From positions 434,001-498,000 of the forward strand of contig JAZKHT010000001.1 in the NCBI GenBank assembly GCA_040385245.1: a stretch of 64,000 bases of DNA, written 5' to 3'. This DNA comes from JAZKHT01 sp040385245 (GTDB lineage Bacteria > Pseudomonadota > Alphaproteobacteria > Rhodobacterales > Rhodobacteraceae). Every line of letters starts with the position of its first letter. The stretch's first letter is position 1. Shown here one piece after another: positions 51,382 to 62,036 of the stretch. Below the pieces are notes generated by a model that saw nothing but the letters and a program-made list of their open reading frames with translations, had not been told where the DNA came from and ran no database searches. The position numbers and the translations under genes are program-made.

Positions 51382-54300
51382 CTATTCCAATTCCACGAGC
51401 AAATCCTTGGCGTCGATCTGGCTGCCGGGCTGGACGTGCAGCGCCTTGACCACGGCAGCGCGGTCGGCGTGCAGGCCGGTTTCCATCTTCATCGCCTCGA
51501 TCGTCAGCAAGAGATCGCCCGCATGGACCTTTTGTCCCAGTGTCACCGCCACGCTGGCGACAGAGCCGGGCATAGGTGCGCCGACATGGGCGGGGTTGCC
51601 TTCCATCGCCTTGGGCCGCGCGGCGGCCTTGGCCTTGACCGCACGGTTCGGCACACGGATCACACGCGGCTGGCCGTTCAATTCAAAGAACACCTTCGCC
51701 TCGCCGTCTTCGGTCGTCTCGCCCACGGCTTGCAGACGCAACTCCAGCGTCTTGCCGGGGTCGATTTCGGCGGTGATCTCTTCGCCCGGTTCCATGCCGT
51801 AGAAGAACGTCTTGGTCGGCAGGGCGCGCACCGGGCCGTAGATGCGATGGCGGCCCATGTAATCCAGAAACACCTTTGGATACATGAGATACGCGTTCAG
51901 GTCTTCGTCATCGATCGTCAGCCCCAGCAGTTCGGCGGACAGCTTGGCGCGCGCCTCTTCCAGATCGACGGGCGGCAGCGACGCACCGGGGCGTTCGGTC
52001 AGGGGTGTTTCCCCTTTCAGCACCTTTTTCTGAATCCCCTCGGGCCAGCCGCCGTGCGGGTGGCCAAGATTGCCCTTCAGCATGTCGACGACCGAGTCAG
52101 GGAAGGCCACGTCAACGCCGGGGTCTTCGACCTGTGCGCGGGTCAGACCTTGGGCCACCATCATCAGGGCCATGTCGCCCACCACCTTGGACGATGGCGT
52201 GACCTTGACGATATCACCGAACATCTGGTTGGCGTCGGCATAGGCCTGTGCCACCTCGTGCCAGCGTTCTTCCAGCCCCAGTGACCGCGCCTGCGCCTTC
52301 AGGTTGGTGAACTGCCCGCCGGGCATTTCGTGCAGATAGACCTCGGACGCAGGCGCGGGCATGCCGGATTCGAACGCCGCGTATTGGTTGCGCACCTGTT
52401 CCCAATAGTTCGACAACTGACGGATCGCCGCGATGTCCAGGCCCGTGTCGCGTTCAGTATGGCGCAGCGCTTCGACGATCGAGCCAAGGCAGGGTTGCGA
52501 CGTGCCGCCCGAGAACGCATCCATCGCGGCATCGACAGCATCCACCCCGGCGTCGCAGGCGGCGATGATGGTGGCCGCGGCGGCCCCGGACGTATCATGC
52601 GTATGAAAGTGGATGGGAAGGCCCACCTCTTGCTTCAGCGCCTTGATCAGCAACCGCGCGCCGGACGGTTTCAACAGACCCGCCATGTCCTTCAGGCCCA
52701 GGACATGGGCGCCCGCATCCCGCAATTCCTTGCCGCGCGAGACGTAGTATTTCAGGTCATACTTCGCGCGGGCCGGATCAAGGATGTCGCCGGTGTAGCA
52801 GATCGCGCCTTCGCAGACCTTGTTCGCCTCGATCACGGCATCCATCGCGACGCGCATGTTTTCGACCCAGTTCAGACTGTCGAACACGCGGAACACATCG
52901 ACACCTGTGGTCGCCGCCTGCTTGACAAAGGCCTGCACCACGTTGTCGGGATAGTTGGTATAGCCCACCCCGTTCGATCCGCGCAGCAGCATTTGCGTCA
53001 TCACGTTCGGCATGGCCGCGCGCAAGTCGCGCAGGCGTTGCCACGGGCATTCCTGCAAGAAGCGGTACGCCACATCAAAGGTGGCCCCGCCCCAGCATTC
53101 GACGCTGAACAGTTGCGGCAGGTTGGCGGCATAGGTGGGGGCGACGCGTATCATGTCGATGGACCGCATCCGGGTGGCAAGCAGGGATTGGTGCCCGTCC
53201 CGCATGGTGGTGTCGGTGATCAGCACTTTTTTCTGCTGCTTCATCCAGTCGGCCACGGCCTGCGGGCCCTTTTGCTCCAGCAGGTTGCGGGTGCCCATCG
53301 CCGGATCCGTCAGCGCGGGCGGCGCTTTTGGCGTCTTCACCTCGGCCGGCGGCTTGGGGCGGCCCGCGGTTTCGGGGTGACCGTTCACGGTGATGTCGGC
53401 GATATAGGTCAGGATCTTGGTCGCGCGGTCGCGGCGTTTCTTGAACTGGAACAGCGCGGGCGTCGTGTCGATGAACTTGGTGGTATAGGTGTTGTCCAGA
53501 AACGTCGGATGTTTCAACAGGTTGATGACGAAATCGATGTTCGTCGAAACCCCACGGATGCGGAATTCGCGCAAGGCGCGGTCCATCCGGGCGATGGCCT
53601 TTTCCGGCGTCTGTGCCCAGGCCGTGACCTTGACCAGCAGCGAATCGTAATAGCGGGTGATCACCCCCCCCGCATAGGCGGTGCCGCCGTCCAGACGGAT
53701 GCCCATGCCGGTGGCCGAGCGATAGGCCGTCAGGCGACCATAGTCGGGGATGAAATTGTTCTGCGGATCTTCGGTCGTCACCCGGCACTGCACGGCGTGG
53801 CCGGACAGGTGGATGTCTTCCTGCCGCGCCACACCCGTCGCTTCGGCAAGCGTCTTGCCTTCGGCGATGCGGATCTGGGATTGCACGATGTCGATGCCTG
53901 TCACCTCTTCGGTGACGGTGTGTTCGACCTGCACGCGCGGGTTCACTTCGATGAAGTAAAACTGCTGGCTGTCCATATCCATCAGGAATTCGACCGTGCC
54001 CGCACATTCATAGCCGACATGCGCGCAGATACGGCGGCCCAGATCGCAGACCTCGGCCCGTTGGGCGTCGGTCAGATAGGGGGCGGGCGCGCGTTCGACG
54101 ACCTTTTGGTTGCGGCGCTGCACGGTGCAATCGCGTTCATAGAGGTGGTAGATATTGCCATGCTTGTCGCCGAGGATCTGCACCTCGACGTGGCGGGCGC
54201 GCAGGATCATCTTTTCCAGATACCCCTCGCCGTTGCCAAAGGCGGCCTCGGCCTCGCGCCGGCCTTCGCGCACCTTGTCGGCCAGTTCGTCGGGACCGTT

Positions 54301-54822
54301 GATCGGGCGCATCCCCCGCCCGCCGCCGCCCCATGACGCCTTGAGCATCAGGGGATAGCCCACTTCGGCCGCCTGCTTCTTGGTCAGGTCCAGATCGTCG
54401 CCCAGCACATCCGTTGCAGGGATCACCGGCACGCCCGCGGCCATCGCCACGCGGCGGGCGGAGGCCTTGTCCCCCAGCGCGCGCATGGTTTCGGCCTTGG
54501 GACCGATAAAGGTGATGCCCGCCTCTTCGCAGGCTTCGACAAAATCGGGGTTTTCCGACAGCAGCCCGTAACCGGGGTGGATCGCATCTGCGCCCGACAT
54601 CCGCGCCACGCGGATGATCTCGGGGATCGACAGATACGCGCCCACGGGAGACATGCCTTCACCGATCCGATACGCCTCGTCCGCCTTGAACCGGTGCAGC
54701 GAAAGTTTGTCTTCTTCTGCATAGACAGCAACGGTCTTCTTGCCCATCTCATTCGCGGCGCGCATGACGCGAATGGCGATCTCGCCCCGGTTGGCGACAA
54801 GGATTTTGCGGAACTCGGTCAT
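51382..54822 (-). CDS. pyc: Pyruvate carboxylase
   Basis: 1146 residues, the full single-chain form. Biotin-carboxylase domain at the N-terminus (FRKILVANRGEIAIRVMRAA, MLKASWGGGGRGMRP ATP loop near 165, ends near 460). Carboxyltransferase domain with DTTMRDGHQSLLATR near 535 and HFHTHDTSGAAAATI near 725. Biotinyl domain at the end with TIEAMKMETG, the lysine near residue 1112. Makes oxaloacetate from pyruvate. ATG at 54820-54822 has GGAG eight bases upstream and fits the family; longer frames upstream look random. Confidence 0.97.
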   Translation of the reverse strand: MTEFRKILVANRGEIAIRVMRAANEMGKKTVAVYAEEDKLSLHRFKADEAYRIGEGMSPVGAYLSIPEIIRVARMSGADAIHPGYGLLSENPDFVEACEEAGITFIGPKAETMRALGDKASARRVAMAAGVPVIPATDVLGDDLDLTKKQAAEVGYPLMLKASWGGGGRGMRPINGPDELADKVREGRREAEAAFGNGEGYLEKMILRARHVEVQILGDKHGNIYHLYERDCTVQRRNQKVVERAPAPYLTDAQRAEVCDLGRRICAHVGYECAGTVEFLMDMDSQQFYFIEVNPRVQVEHTVTEEVTGIDIVQSQIRIAEGKTLAEATGVARQEDIHLSGHAVQCRVTTEDPQNNFIPDYGRLTAYRSATGMGIRLDGGTAYAGGVITRYYDSLLVKVTAWAQTPEKAIARMDRALREFRIRGVSTNIDFVINLLKHPTFLDNTYTTKFIDTTPALFQFKKRRDRATKILTYIADITVNGHPETAGRPKPPAEVKTPKAPPALTDPAMGTRNLLEQKGPQAVADWMKQQKKVLITDTTMRDGHQSLLATRMRSIDMIRVAPTYAANLPQLFSVECWGGATFDVAYRFLQECPWQRLRDLRAAMPNVMTQMLLRGSNGVGYTNYPDNVVQAFVKQAATTGVDVFRVFDSLNWVENMRVAMDAVIEANKVCEGAICYTGDILDPARAKYDLKYYVSRGKELRDAGAHVLGLKDMAGLLKPSGARLLIKALKQEVGLPIHFHTHDTSGAAAATIIAACDAGVDAVDAAMDAFSGGTSQPCLGSIVEALRHTERDTGLDIAAIRQLSNYWEQVRNQYAAFESGMPAPASEVYLHEMPGGQFTNLKAQARSLGLEERWHEVAQAYADANQMFGDIVKVTPSSKVVGDMALMMVAQGLTRAQVEDPGVDVAFPDSVVDMLKGNLGHPHGGWPEGIQKKVLKGETPLTERPGASLPPVDLEEARAKLSAELLGLTIDDEDLNAYLMYPKVFLDYMGRHRIYGPVRALPTKTFFYGMEPGEEITAEIDPGKTLELRLQAVGETTEDGEAKVFFELNGQPRVIRVPNRAVKAKAAARPKAMEGNPAHVGAPMPGSVASVAVTLGQKVHAGDLLLTIEAMKMETGLHADRAAVVKALHVQPGSQIDAKDLLVELE

Positions 54823-55005
54823 GGGCATGTCTCCGGAAGCGGCACAAGGGGGGGCAGGCGGATCTAGCGCGAACGCAAGGCACTGTATTCGTGCTGCGGT
54901 GCAGCGCAAGGGGCGGAAGCGGTCTCGGAAGTATGATTTGCGACGGAATCGTGACGGTTCGCAATCAGGTCAGGCAAAGATTTGCAGGCGGGTGGGGTGT
55001 GGTTG

Positions 55006-55020
55006 GAACAATAGAAGAAC
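55006..55020. promoter_or_regulatory. Candidate LexA (SOS) box upstream of the UvrD helicase
   Basis: GAAC-N7-GAAC at 55006-55020, the direct-repeat operator recognised by alphaproteobacterial LexA (GTTC-N7-GTTC on the other strand). It lies 41-55 bases before the helicase ATG, where a repressor would act. Confidence 0.6.
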
Positions 55021-55060
55021 ACTTCTTCCCCTTCCCGCGCAACACCGCTAAGGTGATGGG

Positions 55061-57418
55061 ATGATCGGAATGGACGACAGCGAAGCGTTTGAGGCCGCGG
55101 CAATCCCCCTGTCGCAGCGTGCGGTGGCCGCGCGCCCCGCCCCCTATCTGGATGACCTGAACCCCGCCCAACGCGCGGCGGTCGAAGCGCTGGATGGCCC
55201 GGTCCTGATGCTGGCGGGGGCTGGGACGGGTAAGACCAAGGCGCTGACGGCACGCATCGTGCATCTGTTGCGCATGGGCCGCGCCCAGCCGAATGAAATT
55301 CTGGCCGTGACCTTCACCAACAAGGCCGCGCGCGAGATGAAGGACCGCGTGGCCCGCCTGCTGGGTCAGGTGGCCGAGGGGATGCCCTGGATGGGCACCT
55401 TCCATTCGCTGTCGGTGAAGATCCTGCGCCGCCATGCCGAACTGGCGGGGCTGAAGTCGAACTTCACCATTCTGGACACTGAGGATCAGTTGCGCCTGCT
55501 GAAACAGTTGCTCGTTGCCGCCAATATCGACGAAAAGCGCTGGCCCGCGCGGATGCTGGCGGGAATGATCGACGGCTGGAAGAACCGCGCACTTACCCCC
55601 GCCCGCGTCCCTTCGGCCGAGGCGTCGGGTTACGCCAATCGCGGCACCGAACTTTATGAACAATATCAAGAGCGTCTGCGCACCCTGAACGCCACTGACT
55701 TTGGCGATCTGCTGCTGCATGTGGTCACGATCTTTCAGGCCCACCCCGATGTGCTGGCGCAGTATCAGCGCTGGTTCAAATACATCCTTGTGGACGAATA
55801 CCAAGACACCAACGTGGCCCAATACCTGTGGCTGCGGCTGTTGGCGCAAGGGCATCGCAACATCTGCTGCGTGGGTGATGATGACCAGTCGATCTATGGC
55901 TGGCGCGGGGCCGAGGTGGGCAACATCCTGCGTTTCGAAAAGGAATTCCCCGGCGCGGTCGTGGTGCGACTGGAACAGAACTATCGGTCCACCCCGCATA
56001 TCCTTGCCGCCGCATCGGGCATCATCGCGGGCAACGCGGGCCGCCTGGGCAAGACCCTTTGGACCGAAGAAACCGCTGGCGAAAAGGTCCGCCTGATCGG
56101 CCACTGGGACGGCGAGGAAGAGGCGCGCTGGATCGGCGACGAGGTCGAAGGGCTGCAACGTGGCACGCGCGGGATGCAGGCATCGCTGGACGACATGGCG
56201 ATTCTGGTGCGCGCCAGCCATCAGATGCGCGCGTTCGAGGATCGGTTTCTGACCATCGGCCTGCCGTATCGCGTGATCGGCGGCCCCCGGTTCTATGAAC
56301 GGCTCGAAGTGCGGGACGCCATGGCCTATTTCCGGCTGGCGGTCAGCCCGACGGACGATCTGGCCTTTGAACGCGTGGTCAACACCCCCAAGCGCGGCCT
56401 TGGTGACAAGGCGCAAGCCGACATCCAGCGCACCGCCCGCGCATCAGGCGTGTCACTGCTGGACGGCGCGCGCGAATTGCTGGCGCAGGGCGGCATCGGC
56501 GGCAAGGGGGCCGGACAGTTGCGCGCTTTTGTCGAAGGCGTGGACCGCTGGCACGCCGTCACCTTGCGCGACCACAACCATATCGAGCTGGCCGAAACGA
56601 TACTTGAAGAATCCGGCTACACCGAGATGTGGCAAAACGACAAGACGCCCGAGGCACCGGGGCGGTTGGAAAACCTGAAGGAACTGGTCAAGGCGCTGGA
56701 ATTGTTCGACAACCTGCAAGGGTTTCTGGAACACGTCGCGCTGATCATGGACAACGAAACCGAAGAGGCCGTCGAAAAGGTCAGCATCATGACCCTGCAC
56801 GCGGCCAAGGGGCTGGAGTTCCCGGTGGTCTTTCTGCCGGGGTGGGAAGATGGCCTGTTTCCCAGCCAGCGCAGCATGGACGAATCGGGCCTGAAAGGGT
56901 TGGAGGAGGAACGCCGTCTGGCCTATGTCGGCATCACGCGGGCCGAAAAGCTGTGCACCATTTCCTTTGCATCGAACCGCCGGGTCTATGGCCAGTGGCA
57001 AAGCCAGCTTCCCAGCCGTTTCATTGACGAATTGCCCGCCAACCATGTCGAGGTGCTGACGCCCCCCGGCCTCTATGGCGGCGGCTTTGGGGCTGCGGCA
57101 AGCTATGGTGCGTCCAGCATCGAGGACCGCGCGACCAAGGCGGATGTCTATAACTCGCCCGGATGGCGGCGGATGCAGGACCGGGCGGCCACGCGCCCCG
57201 TGTCGCAACCGCGCGAGGCGCGGGGGGTGACGATCGACCTGTCGGCCATATCGTCCTACACGCTGGGGGACCGGGTGTTTCACACCAAGTTCGGCTATGG
57301 TGCGGTCATCGGCATCGAAGGGGACAAGCTGGATGTTGAATTCGACAAGGCCGGGGTGAAAAAGATCGTCGCACGCTTTGTGGTGCCCGCAGATCAGGCC
57401 GACGACATCCCGTTCTGA
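55061..57418 (+). CDS. uvrD: UvrD/PcrA-type DNA helicase
   Basis: 785 residues. Superfamily 1 3'-5' helicase for excision and mismatch repair. Walker A AGAGTGKTKALTARI near 50, NYRSTPHI later, VDEYQDTN near 240 (motif II), GDDDQSIYGWRGAEVGN (motif III), MTLHAAKGLEFPVVFLPG near 578 and YVGITRAEKLCTISF near 625. The C-terminus has a tudor-like domain (LGDRVFHTKFGYGAVIGIEG). ATG at 55061 has AAGGTG upstream. A candidate LexA box precedes it. Confidence 0.95.
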   Translation: MIGMDDSEAFEAAAIPLSQRAVAARPAPYLDDLNPAQRAAVEALDGPVLMLAGAGTGKTKALTARIVHLLRMGRAQPNEILAVTFTNKAAREMKDRVARLLGQVAEGMPWMGTFHSLSVKILRRHAELAGLKSNFTILDTEDQLRLLKQLLVAANIDEKRWPARMLAGMIDGWKNRALTPARVPSAEASGYANRGTELYEQYQERLRTLNATDFGDLLLHVVTIFQAHPDVLAQYQRWFKYILVDEYQDTNVAQYLWLRLLAQGHRNICCVGDDDQSIYGWRGAEVGNILRFEKEFPGAVVVRLEQNYRSTPHILAAASGIIAGNAGRLGKTLWTEETAGEKVRLIGHWDGEEEARWIGDEVEGLQRGTRGMQASLDDMAILVRASHQMRAFEDRFLTIGLPYRVIGGPRFYERLEVRDAMAYFRLAVSPTDDLAFERVVNTPKRGLGDKAQADIQRTARASGVSLLDGARELLAQGGIGGKGAGQLRAFVEGVDRWHAVTLRDHNHIELAETILEESGYTEMWQNDKTPEAPGRLENLKELVKALELFDNLQGFLEHVALIMDNETEEAVEKVSIMTLHAAKGLEFPVVFLPGWEDGLFPSQRSMDESGLKGLEEERRLAYVGITRAEKLCTISFASNRRVYGQWQSQLPSRFIDELPANHVEVLTPPGLYGGGFGAAASYGASSIEDRATKADVYNSPGWRRMQDRAATRPVSQPREARGVTIDLSAISSYTLGDRVFHTKFGYGAVIGIEGDKLDVEFDKAGVKKIVARFVVPADQADDIPF

Positions 57419-57608
57419 CGCACCTTCACCTCCGGGAATCTGGCCGACCGCATCCGGGTGGCGCCCACGGTCAGGCACACTTTTGCACGCCCGCCGTGAT
57501 GGCCCCGGCTGACCATTCGGATTGCCCCAACTGACCGGGTGTGCGCGCACGCGTCGCGGGAAATCTGGCTACAACGGCCCGACCACCATAATTTCGGGCC
57601 AGATTTCC

Positions 57609-60600
57609 ATGACCGCTCTTTTCCTTGCAGTGCTGACAGCCGCATCGCTTTGGCTTTACCGCGCCTATGGCAGTTGGTCTGCGTTGCGTTTTGTGCTGGT
57701 CGGTCTGACCGGCCTGAACGCCCTGTTGTATGTCACCTGGCAAGGGATCAACGCCATCACCGGCGCGGGGCTGAACGACGCGGTGTTCTATCACCTTCAG
57801 ACGGGTTTGGAAGGCGGAGATGTCAGCCAGTATTATCCCCTGATCGGCGGCAGCCTTGCCGGATTGGTCGTCTTGGGGCTGGCGTTGCGGTGGCTTGTCC
57901 GTCACCTGCGGCCTTTGCTGTATTACCGCAACCGTTGGGCCGACACGGTTGCCCTTGGCCTGATCCTGCTGTCGGTTGGGTTCAACCCGATGCTGCGCGA
58001 CCTGACCCGCTATCTGGGCGGCGCGCTGCTGATTGAACAGCGCACGGAAGGGTTTGCCGAACCGGGTACCCTGACTCCGCCCCCGCAGCCGAAGAACCTG
58101 ATCCTGATTTACCTCGAAAGTGTGGAGCGGACGTATTTCGACCCGGGCCGCTTTCCCGGACTGATGACCGAACTGCCCGCGCTTGAAGCGGGCGCGTTGC
58201 ATTTCACGAACATGGGCCAGACCATCGGCGCCAGCTTTACCATCGGTGGCATGGTAGCGGGCCAGTGCGGGGTGCCCCTGTTGTTGTCAGGGGCGGAAAA
58301 CTCCATGCAGGTGTCCAGTTTTCTGGCGGGGGCCACATGTCTGGGCGACGTGCTGAAAGAGGCCGGCTATCGCACCGCCTACATGGGGGGATCGTCAATC
58401 GAATTCGCGGGAAAGGGCAGTTTTTACACCTCGCACGGCTATGATGATGTGACTGGGCTGGAGGCGTTGCGCAGCAGACTGCCGGACCCTGCCTATCTGG
58501 GCCCGTGGGGGGTGCAGGACGATACGCTGTTCGACCTTGCGCGTGCCAGGATCGATGAGCTGGCGGCAGCGGACGGGCCGTTCGCCTTTACCATGCTGAC
58601 GCTGGATACCCACCACCCGGTCGGCCATGCCGACACCAACCGGGCTTGTGCCGACCTGTCGTATGAGGATGGCAGCAACAAGATGCTGACATCGGCGCAA
58701 TGTGCGGACCGGCTGGCCGGTGCCTTTGTGCGCGCGCTGAAAGACAGCCCCTTGGCCGCAAACACGGTGATTGCCGTGGCGTCCGACCATCTGGCTATGG
58801 TCAACGCCGCCACATCGCGCCTGTCAACCGGACCGCGCACCAACCTGTTTTTCGTATATGACCCGGATCAGCCTGCCCCCCGCGCCATCGACCGTAGCGC
58901 CACGACGCTGGACATCGGGGCAACCCTGTTGTCGCTGTTGGGGTTTGATGCGCCAAAACTCGGCTTTGGGGTAAATCTGCTGGGCGATGCACCGACCCTG
59001 GACGAGGCGGAAGGTCGCCCCGCAGGTCAAACGGCAGAGTTGCACAGCGATTACCTGAAAGGGTTCCAGTCGGTCTATGACAGGCTGTGGGCCTTTCCGC
59101 AGGTGGACGGCGGTCTTTATGTCAACGTCGAAGGCGCACAGATCCAGATCAACGAACACGCCTTTCGCACGCCGCTGCTGTTGACGCTTGACCCGGCGGG
59201 GTCAGTTGAAAAGGTGATGATCGAAGACCCCGGTTCCATCCGCACCCTTGCAACCGAACTGGATGCCCTGCCCATCGGCACCCCATTGGTGATGGTCGAC
59301 CGCTGCGCCGACATGGCCCCGTTTGTTCAGGCGCAACAGGTCACGGGCAGTGCGCAGACCTGCCTTTTGGGCGGTGTTCTGGGAAGTCCCGGCCTGATGG
59401 TTCAGGACCTTCCCAAGTCCCGTTTCCTGCGAGGTGACGCCCTTTTGGATTTATTTGGCACCGACCCCGACGCAGCCACGGAAACCGCCCACAAGGACCT
59501 GATCCGCGCCATGCGGGTGGACGAGGGCAGCCTTATGCAAGAGGTGGCGTTTCATGTGCCGGGGCAGCAAGGCGTGGGCAGCGTGCTGAAGTCGACGGGA
59601 TACAATCGGCAACCCAGCTATATCCGGCGTCAAACCTCGGACAGCGTGACGGGAGGAGAGGATATCCAGCTTTCGCGGGGGCTGACGCTGGCGGGTTTGC
59701 GGCCCGATGGCGGATGGTCCGTGCTGGGTCAGGTTGACACCTGCGATCCACCCGAAAAGGCCACGCCGGATCTGCTTTTGCCGAAGATCACGCCGTTTGC
59801 CCGGGTCATGGCGGCACAGGGCGCGGTGTATTCCGCCTTTGCGGTGATCGGACATGACAGCGTGATCTGCGACGCCGATCCCCGCATCCTTGGCCGCGTG
59901 GTCGAGGGTTTGAACCTGCCCGTTCTGGCGGACATCCAGCCCCGCGCGCCCTACACCGCTGTCTTGCCCAACGGCGGGGAGGTGCGGGAATTCACTGGCA
60001 AGCCCGAAACCTTTCTGTCCGTCCATCTTGTGCCTTCGGCCACGCCCCTGCTGGATGCCCCGCCCGTGCCAGAGCGGGTGGCACCCCCCCCAATCGCAAC
60101 GGTCAAAGCCGAGATTGCCCCGCCCACCCCGTCGTCCCAGACAGTGGGCGAGGCGTCCCCTGCCATCGAAAAGGTTATCCCCGCAGCAGTTTCGGCCCTG
60201 CAGACACCGTCGCAAACGAAACCCGTGCAGCCCGACGCATCCTGCCTTCTGGCCGATGGTGCGGCAACCGGTGTGGTGTCCGCCGCGCTGCCCATCGGCC
60301 CTGTTCCGATGGGGGCCGATGGGTCTGTGATGCAATTCGGCAAGGGATGGTGGAACGCCGAACCCGCAGGGCGCTGGATGGGGGCTGCGCGCGCGGACAT
60401 CACCGTGATCCTTCCCGATGCCGATGGCCTGACGATGCGGCTGGATACACGGGCGTACCGGACCGCGACTGCCCGGGTCCAGCTTGCGTATGGTGACACC
60501 CTGCTTTTCGATGGCGCTGCTGGCGAAAGCGCGCCGATCAGGGTCGACGTGTCAGCTTTGCCGCGCGGCGTGCCTGTGACGCTGTCGTTGCGCCTGCCCG

Positions 60601-62036
60601 ACTTTGCCTTGCGTTGTCCACTGACCGAAGGAACGGCACAGGACCGGCGTGCGCTTGGCCTGATGCTTCAGGGGGTGACCCTGTCAGTGCCACCGCGCGA
60701 CGGCATATCACCCCCCGCACCGGCCCGACCCGCAGCTGGTCCGGCCCGGGCCGCCACGGCCGATGCGGTCATCTGCACCACCCCGGTCGCAGCCGTTGCC
60801 AAAGGAACCGAGCCGCGCCTTTCCGGGCCTCTTCTGGCGGGCGAACGGCTGACTTTGGGGGACAGGACCAACAAGCTGGGCTTGGGGAACGGCTGGTGGC
60901 AGGCCGAATCCATGGGGCGCTGGATCGGTGCCGAGACGGCGGATCTGACCCTGATGCTGCCCTCAGGCCAAACCGATGCGACACTGACGTTGACAGGTCT
61001 TGCGTTCGCGCAGCCCGGGGTCGATCTGACCGTGACCCACGAAGGGCGCGTGGTGGCAGGGGGCCGGTTCGGCGCGGGCACGCCCTTTGTCATTCCCGCA
61101 GCAAACCTGCCGCAGGGCGTGCCCCTGACGCTGGCCCTGAACTTTGCGACCACCGCGACCCTGTGCCCGGCGCAGCTGCAAGGACCCGACACCCGTCGGT
61201 TGATCGCCTATGTCGAATCCATCACCTTGGGATCGGCCGCAGGGGCCGAAGGGGCCTTGCCCCCCGTCGCGCATGGTGCGGGCACGTTCAACGGCGCGTC
61301 TGTGACCGATTCGCTGGATGCGCTGAATGCCAATCTGGGTCGCTACGATCTGTTTGAAATTGACCTGAACTGGACATCAGACGGCGCTTTGGTCTGCATC
61401 CACGATTGGCAGGACAGCTTTACCGCCCGCTTTGGCAACGACCTGTCGCCACCCCTGACGCTGGCGGCCTTTCGCGCGCGGCTGGACAATGATCCGTCCG
61501 GACTGCCACGCAATTGCGATCTGGAGCGGCTGGCGGACTGGATGCGCGCCCATCCGACCAAGCGCATCGTGACCGATATCAAAGAGGACAACCTGCCCGC
61601 GCTGGAACAGATCGCGCGGCTTCACCCCGACCTGATCGCCGGTTTCATCCCGCAGGCCTACACCCCGGCCGAGGTGGTCGAAATTCGGAAGCTGGGGTTT
61701 CAGGACGTGATCCTGACCCTGTACCGCTACGGCGGCACCGACGATGAGGTTCTGGCAGAAACCGCCACCCTGCCGCTGTTTGCCGTGACCATGTCCGAAG
61801 ACCGCGCATTGAGTGGCGATCTGCCCCGCCGTCTGCGCGATGCAAACGGTCTGTCCAGCTATGCCCACACCCTGAACGACCCCGATCGTGTTGCCTGTCT
61901 GCTGGGGCGCGGGATTGCGGGCATTTACACCGACCGGCTGACGGCGGCTGATCTGGCCCGGATTACCCCAAAGCCCGACTGCCCGACCCGGGTGTCCGAA
62001 GCCGCCCTTGATCCAAAGGAACAAAGCCAGCCATGA
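57609..62036 (+). CDS. OpgB-type phosphoglycerol transferase fused to a glycerophosphodiesterase domain
   Basis: 1475 residues. Four membrane segments lie in residues 1-135. A sulfatase-fold OpgB/MdoB domain covers about 160-460: LILIYLESVERTYF (E170, nucleophile T175), DTHHPVGH near 333, VASDHLAM with D393-H394. A mid region to about 800 is unassigned. Two repeats at about 903-1020 and 1085-1205 share GxGWWxAExxGRWxG and look like carbohydrate-binding beta-sandwiches. A GDPD domain spans 1220-1445 (H1222, E1250, D1252, H1265-D1266). Likely transfers phosphoglycerol from phosphatidylglycerol to periplasmic glucan, with the GDPD part acting on glycerophosphodiesters. ATG at 57609; dgkA overlaps its stop (ATGA). 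Architecture is visible; substrates are inferred. Confidence 0.85.
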   Translation: MTALFLAVLTAASLWLYRAYGSWSALRFVLVGLTGLNALLYVTWQGINAITGAGLNDAVFYHLQTGLEGGDVSQYYPLIGGSLAGLVVLGLALRWLVRHLRPLLYYRNRWADTVALGLILLSVGFNPMLRDLTRYLGGALLIEQRTEGFAEPGTLTPPPQPKNLILIYLESVERTYFDPGRFPGLMTELPALEAGALHFTNMGQTIGASFTIGGMVAGQCGVPLLLSGAENSMQVSSFLAGATCLGDVLKEAGYRTAYMGGSSIEFAGKGSFYTSHGYDDVTGLEALRSRLPDPAYLGPWGVQDDTLFDLARARIDELAAADGPFAFTMLTLDTHHPVGHADTNRACADLSYEDGSNKMLTSAQCADRLAGAFVRALKDSPLAANTVIAVASDHLAMVNAATSRLSTGPRTNLFFVYDPDQPAPRAIDRSATTLDIGATLLSLLGFDAPKLGFGVNLLGDAPTLDEAEGRPAGQTAELHSDYLKGFQSVYDRLWAFPQVDGGLYVNVEGAQIQINEHAFRTPLLLTLDPAGSVEKVMIEDPGSIRTLATELDALPIGTPLVMVDRCADMAPFVQAQQVTGSAQTCLLGGVLGSPGLMVQDLPKSRFLRGDALLDLFGTDPDAATETAHKDLIRAMRVDEGSLMQEVAFHVPGQQGVGSVLKSTGYNRQPSYIRRQTSDSVTGGEDIQLSRGLTLAGLRPDGGWSVLGQVDTCDPPEKATPDLLLPKITPFARVMAAQGAVYSAFAVIGHDSVICDADPRILGRVVEGLNLPVLADIQPRAPYTAVLPNGGEVREFTGKPETFLSVHLVPSATPLLDAPPVPERVAPPPIATVKAEIAPPTPSSQTVGEASPAIEKVIPAAVSALQTPSQTKPVQPDASCLLADGAATGVVSAALPIGPVPMGADGSVMQFGKGWWNAEPAGRWMGAARADITVILPDADGLTMRLDTRAYRTATARVQLAYGDTLLFDGAAGESAPIRVDVSALPRGVPVTLSLRLPDFALRCPLTEGTAQDRRALGLMLQGVTLSVPPRDGISPPAPARPAAGPARAATADAVICTTPVAAVAKGTEPRLSGPLLAGERLTLGDRTNKLGLGNGWWQAESMGRWIGAETADLTLMLPSGQTDATLTLTGLAFAQPGVDLTVTHEGRVVAGGRFGAGTPFVIPAANLPQGVPLTLALNFATTATLCPAQLQGPDTRRLIAYVESITLGSAAGAEGALPPVAHGAGTFNGASVTDSLDALNANLGRYDLFEIDLNWTSDGALVCIHDWQDSFTARFGNDLSPPLTLAAFRARLDNDPSGLPRNCDLERLADWMRAHPTKRIVTDIKEDNLPALEQIARLHPDLIAGFIPQAYTPAEVVEIRKLGFQDVILTLYRYGGTDDEVLAETATLPLFAVTMSEDRALSGDLPRRLRDANGLSSYAHTLNDPDRVACLLGRGIAGIYTDRLTAADLARITPKPDCPTRVSEAALDPKEQSQP

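Noticed and set aside
52330..54336. 668-codon plus-strand frame
   Set aside because: Antisense to pyruvate carboxylase; composition is that of a GC-rich shadow.
54965..56416. 483-codon minus-strand frame
   Set aside because: Antisense to the UvrD helicase, with no family motif and no ribosome site.
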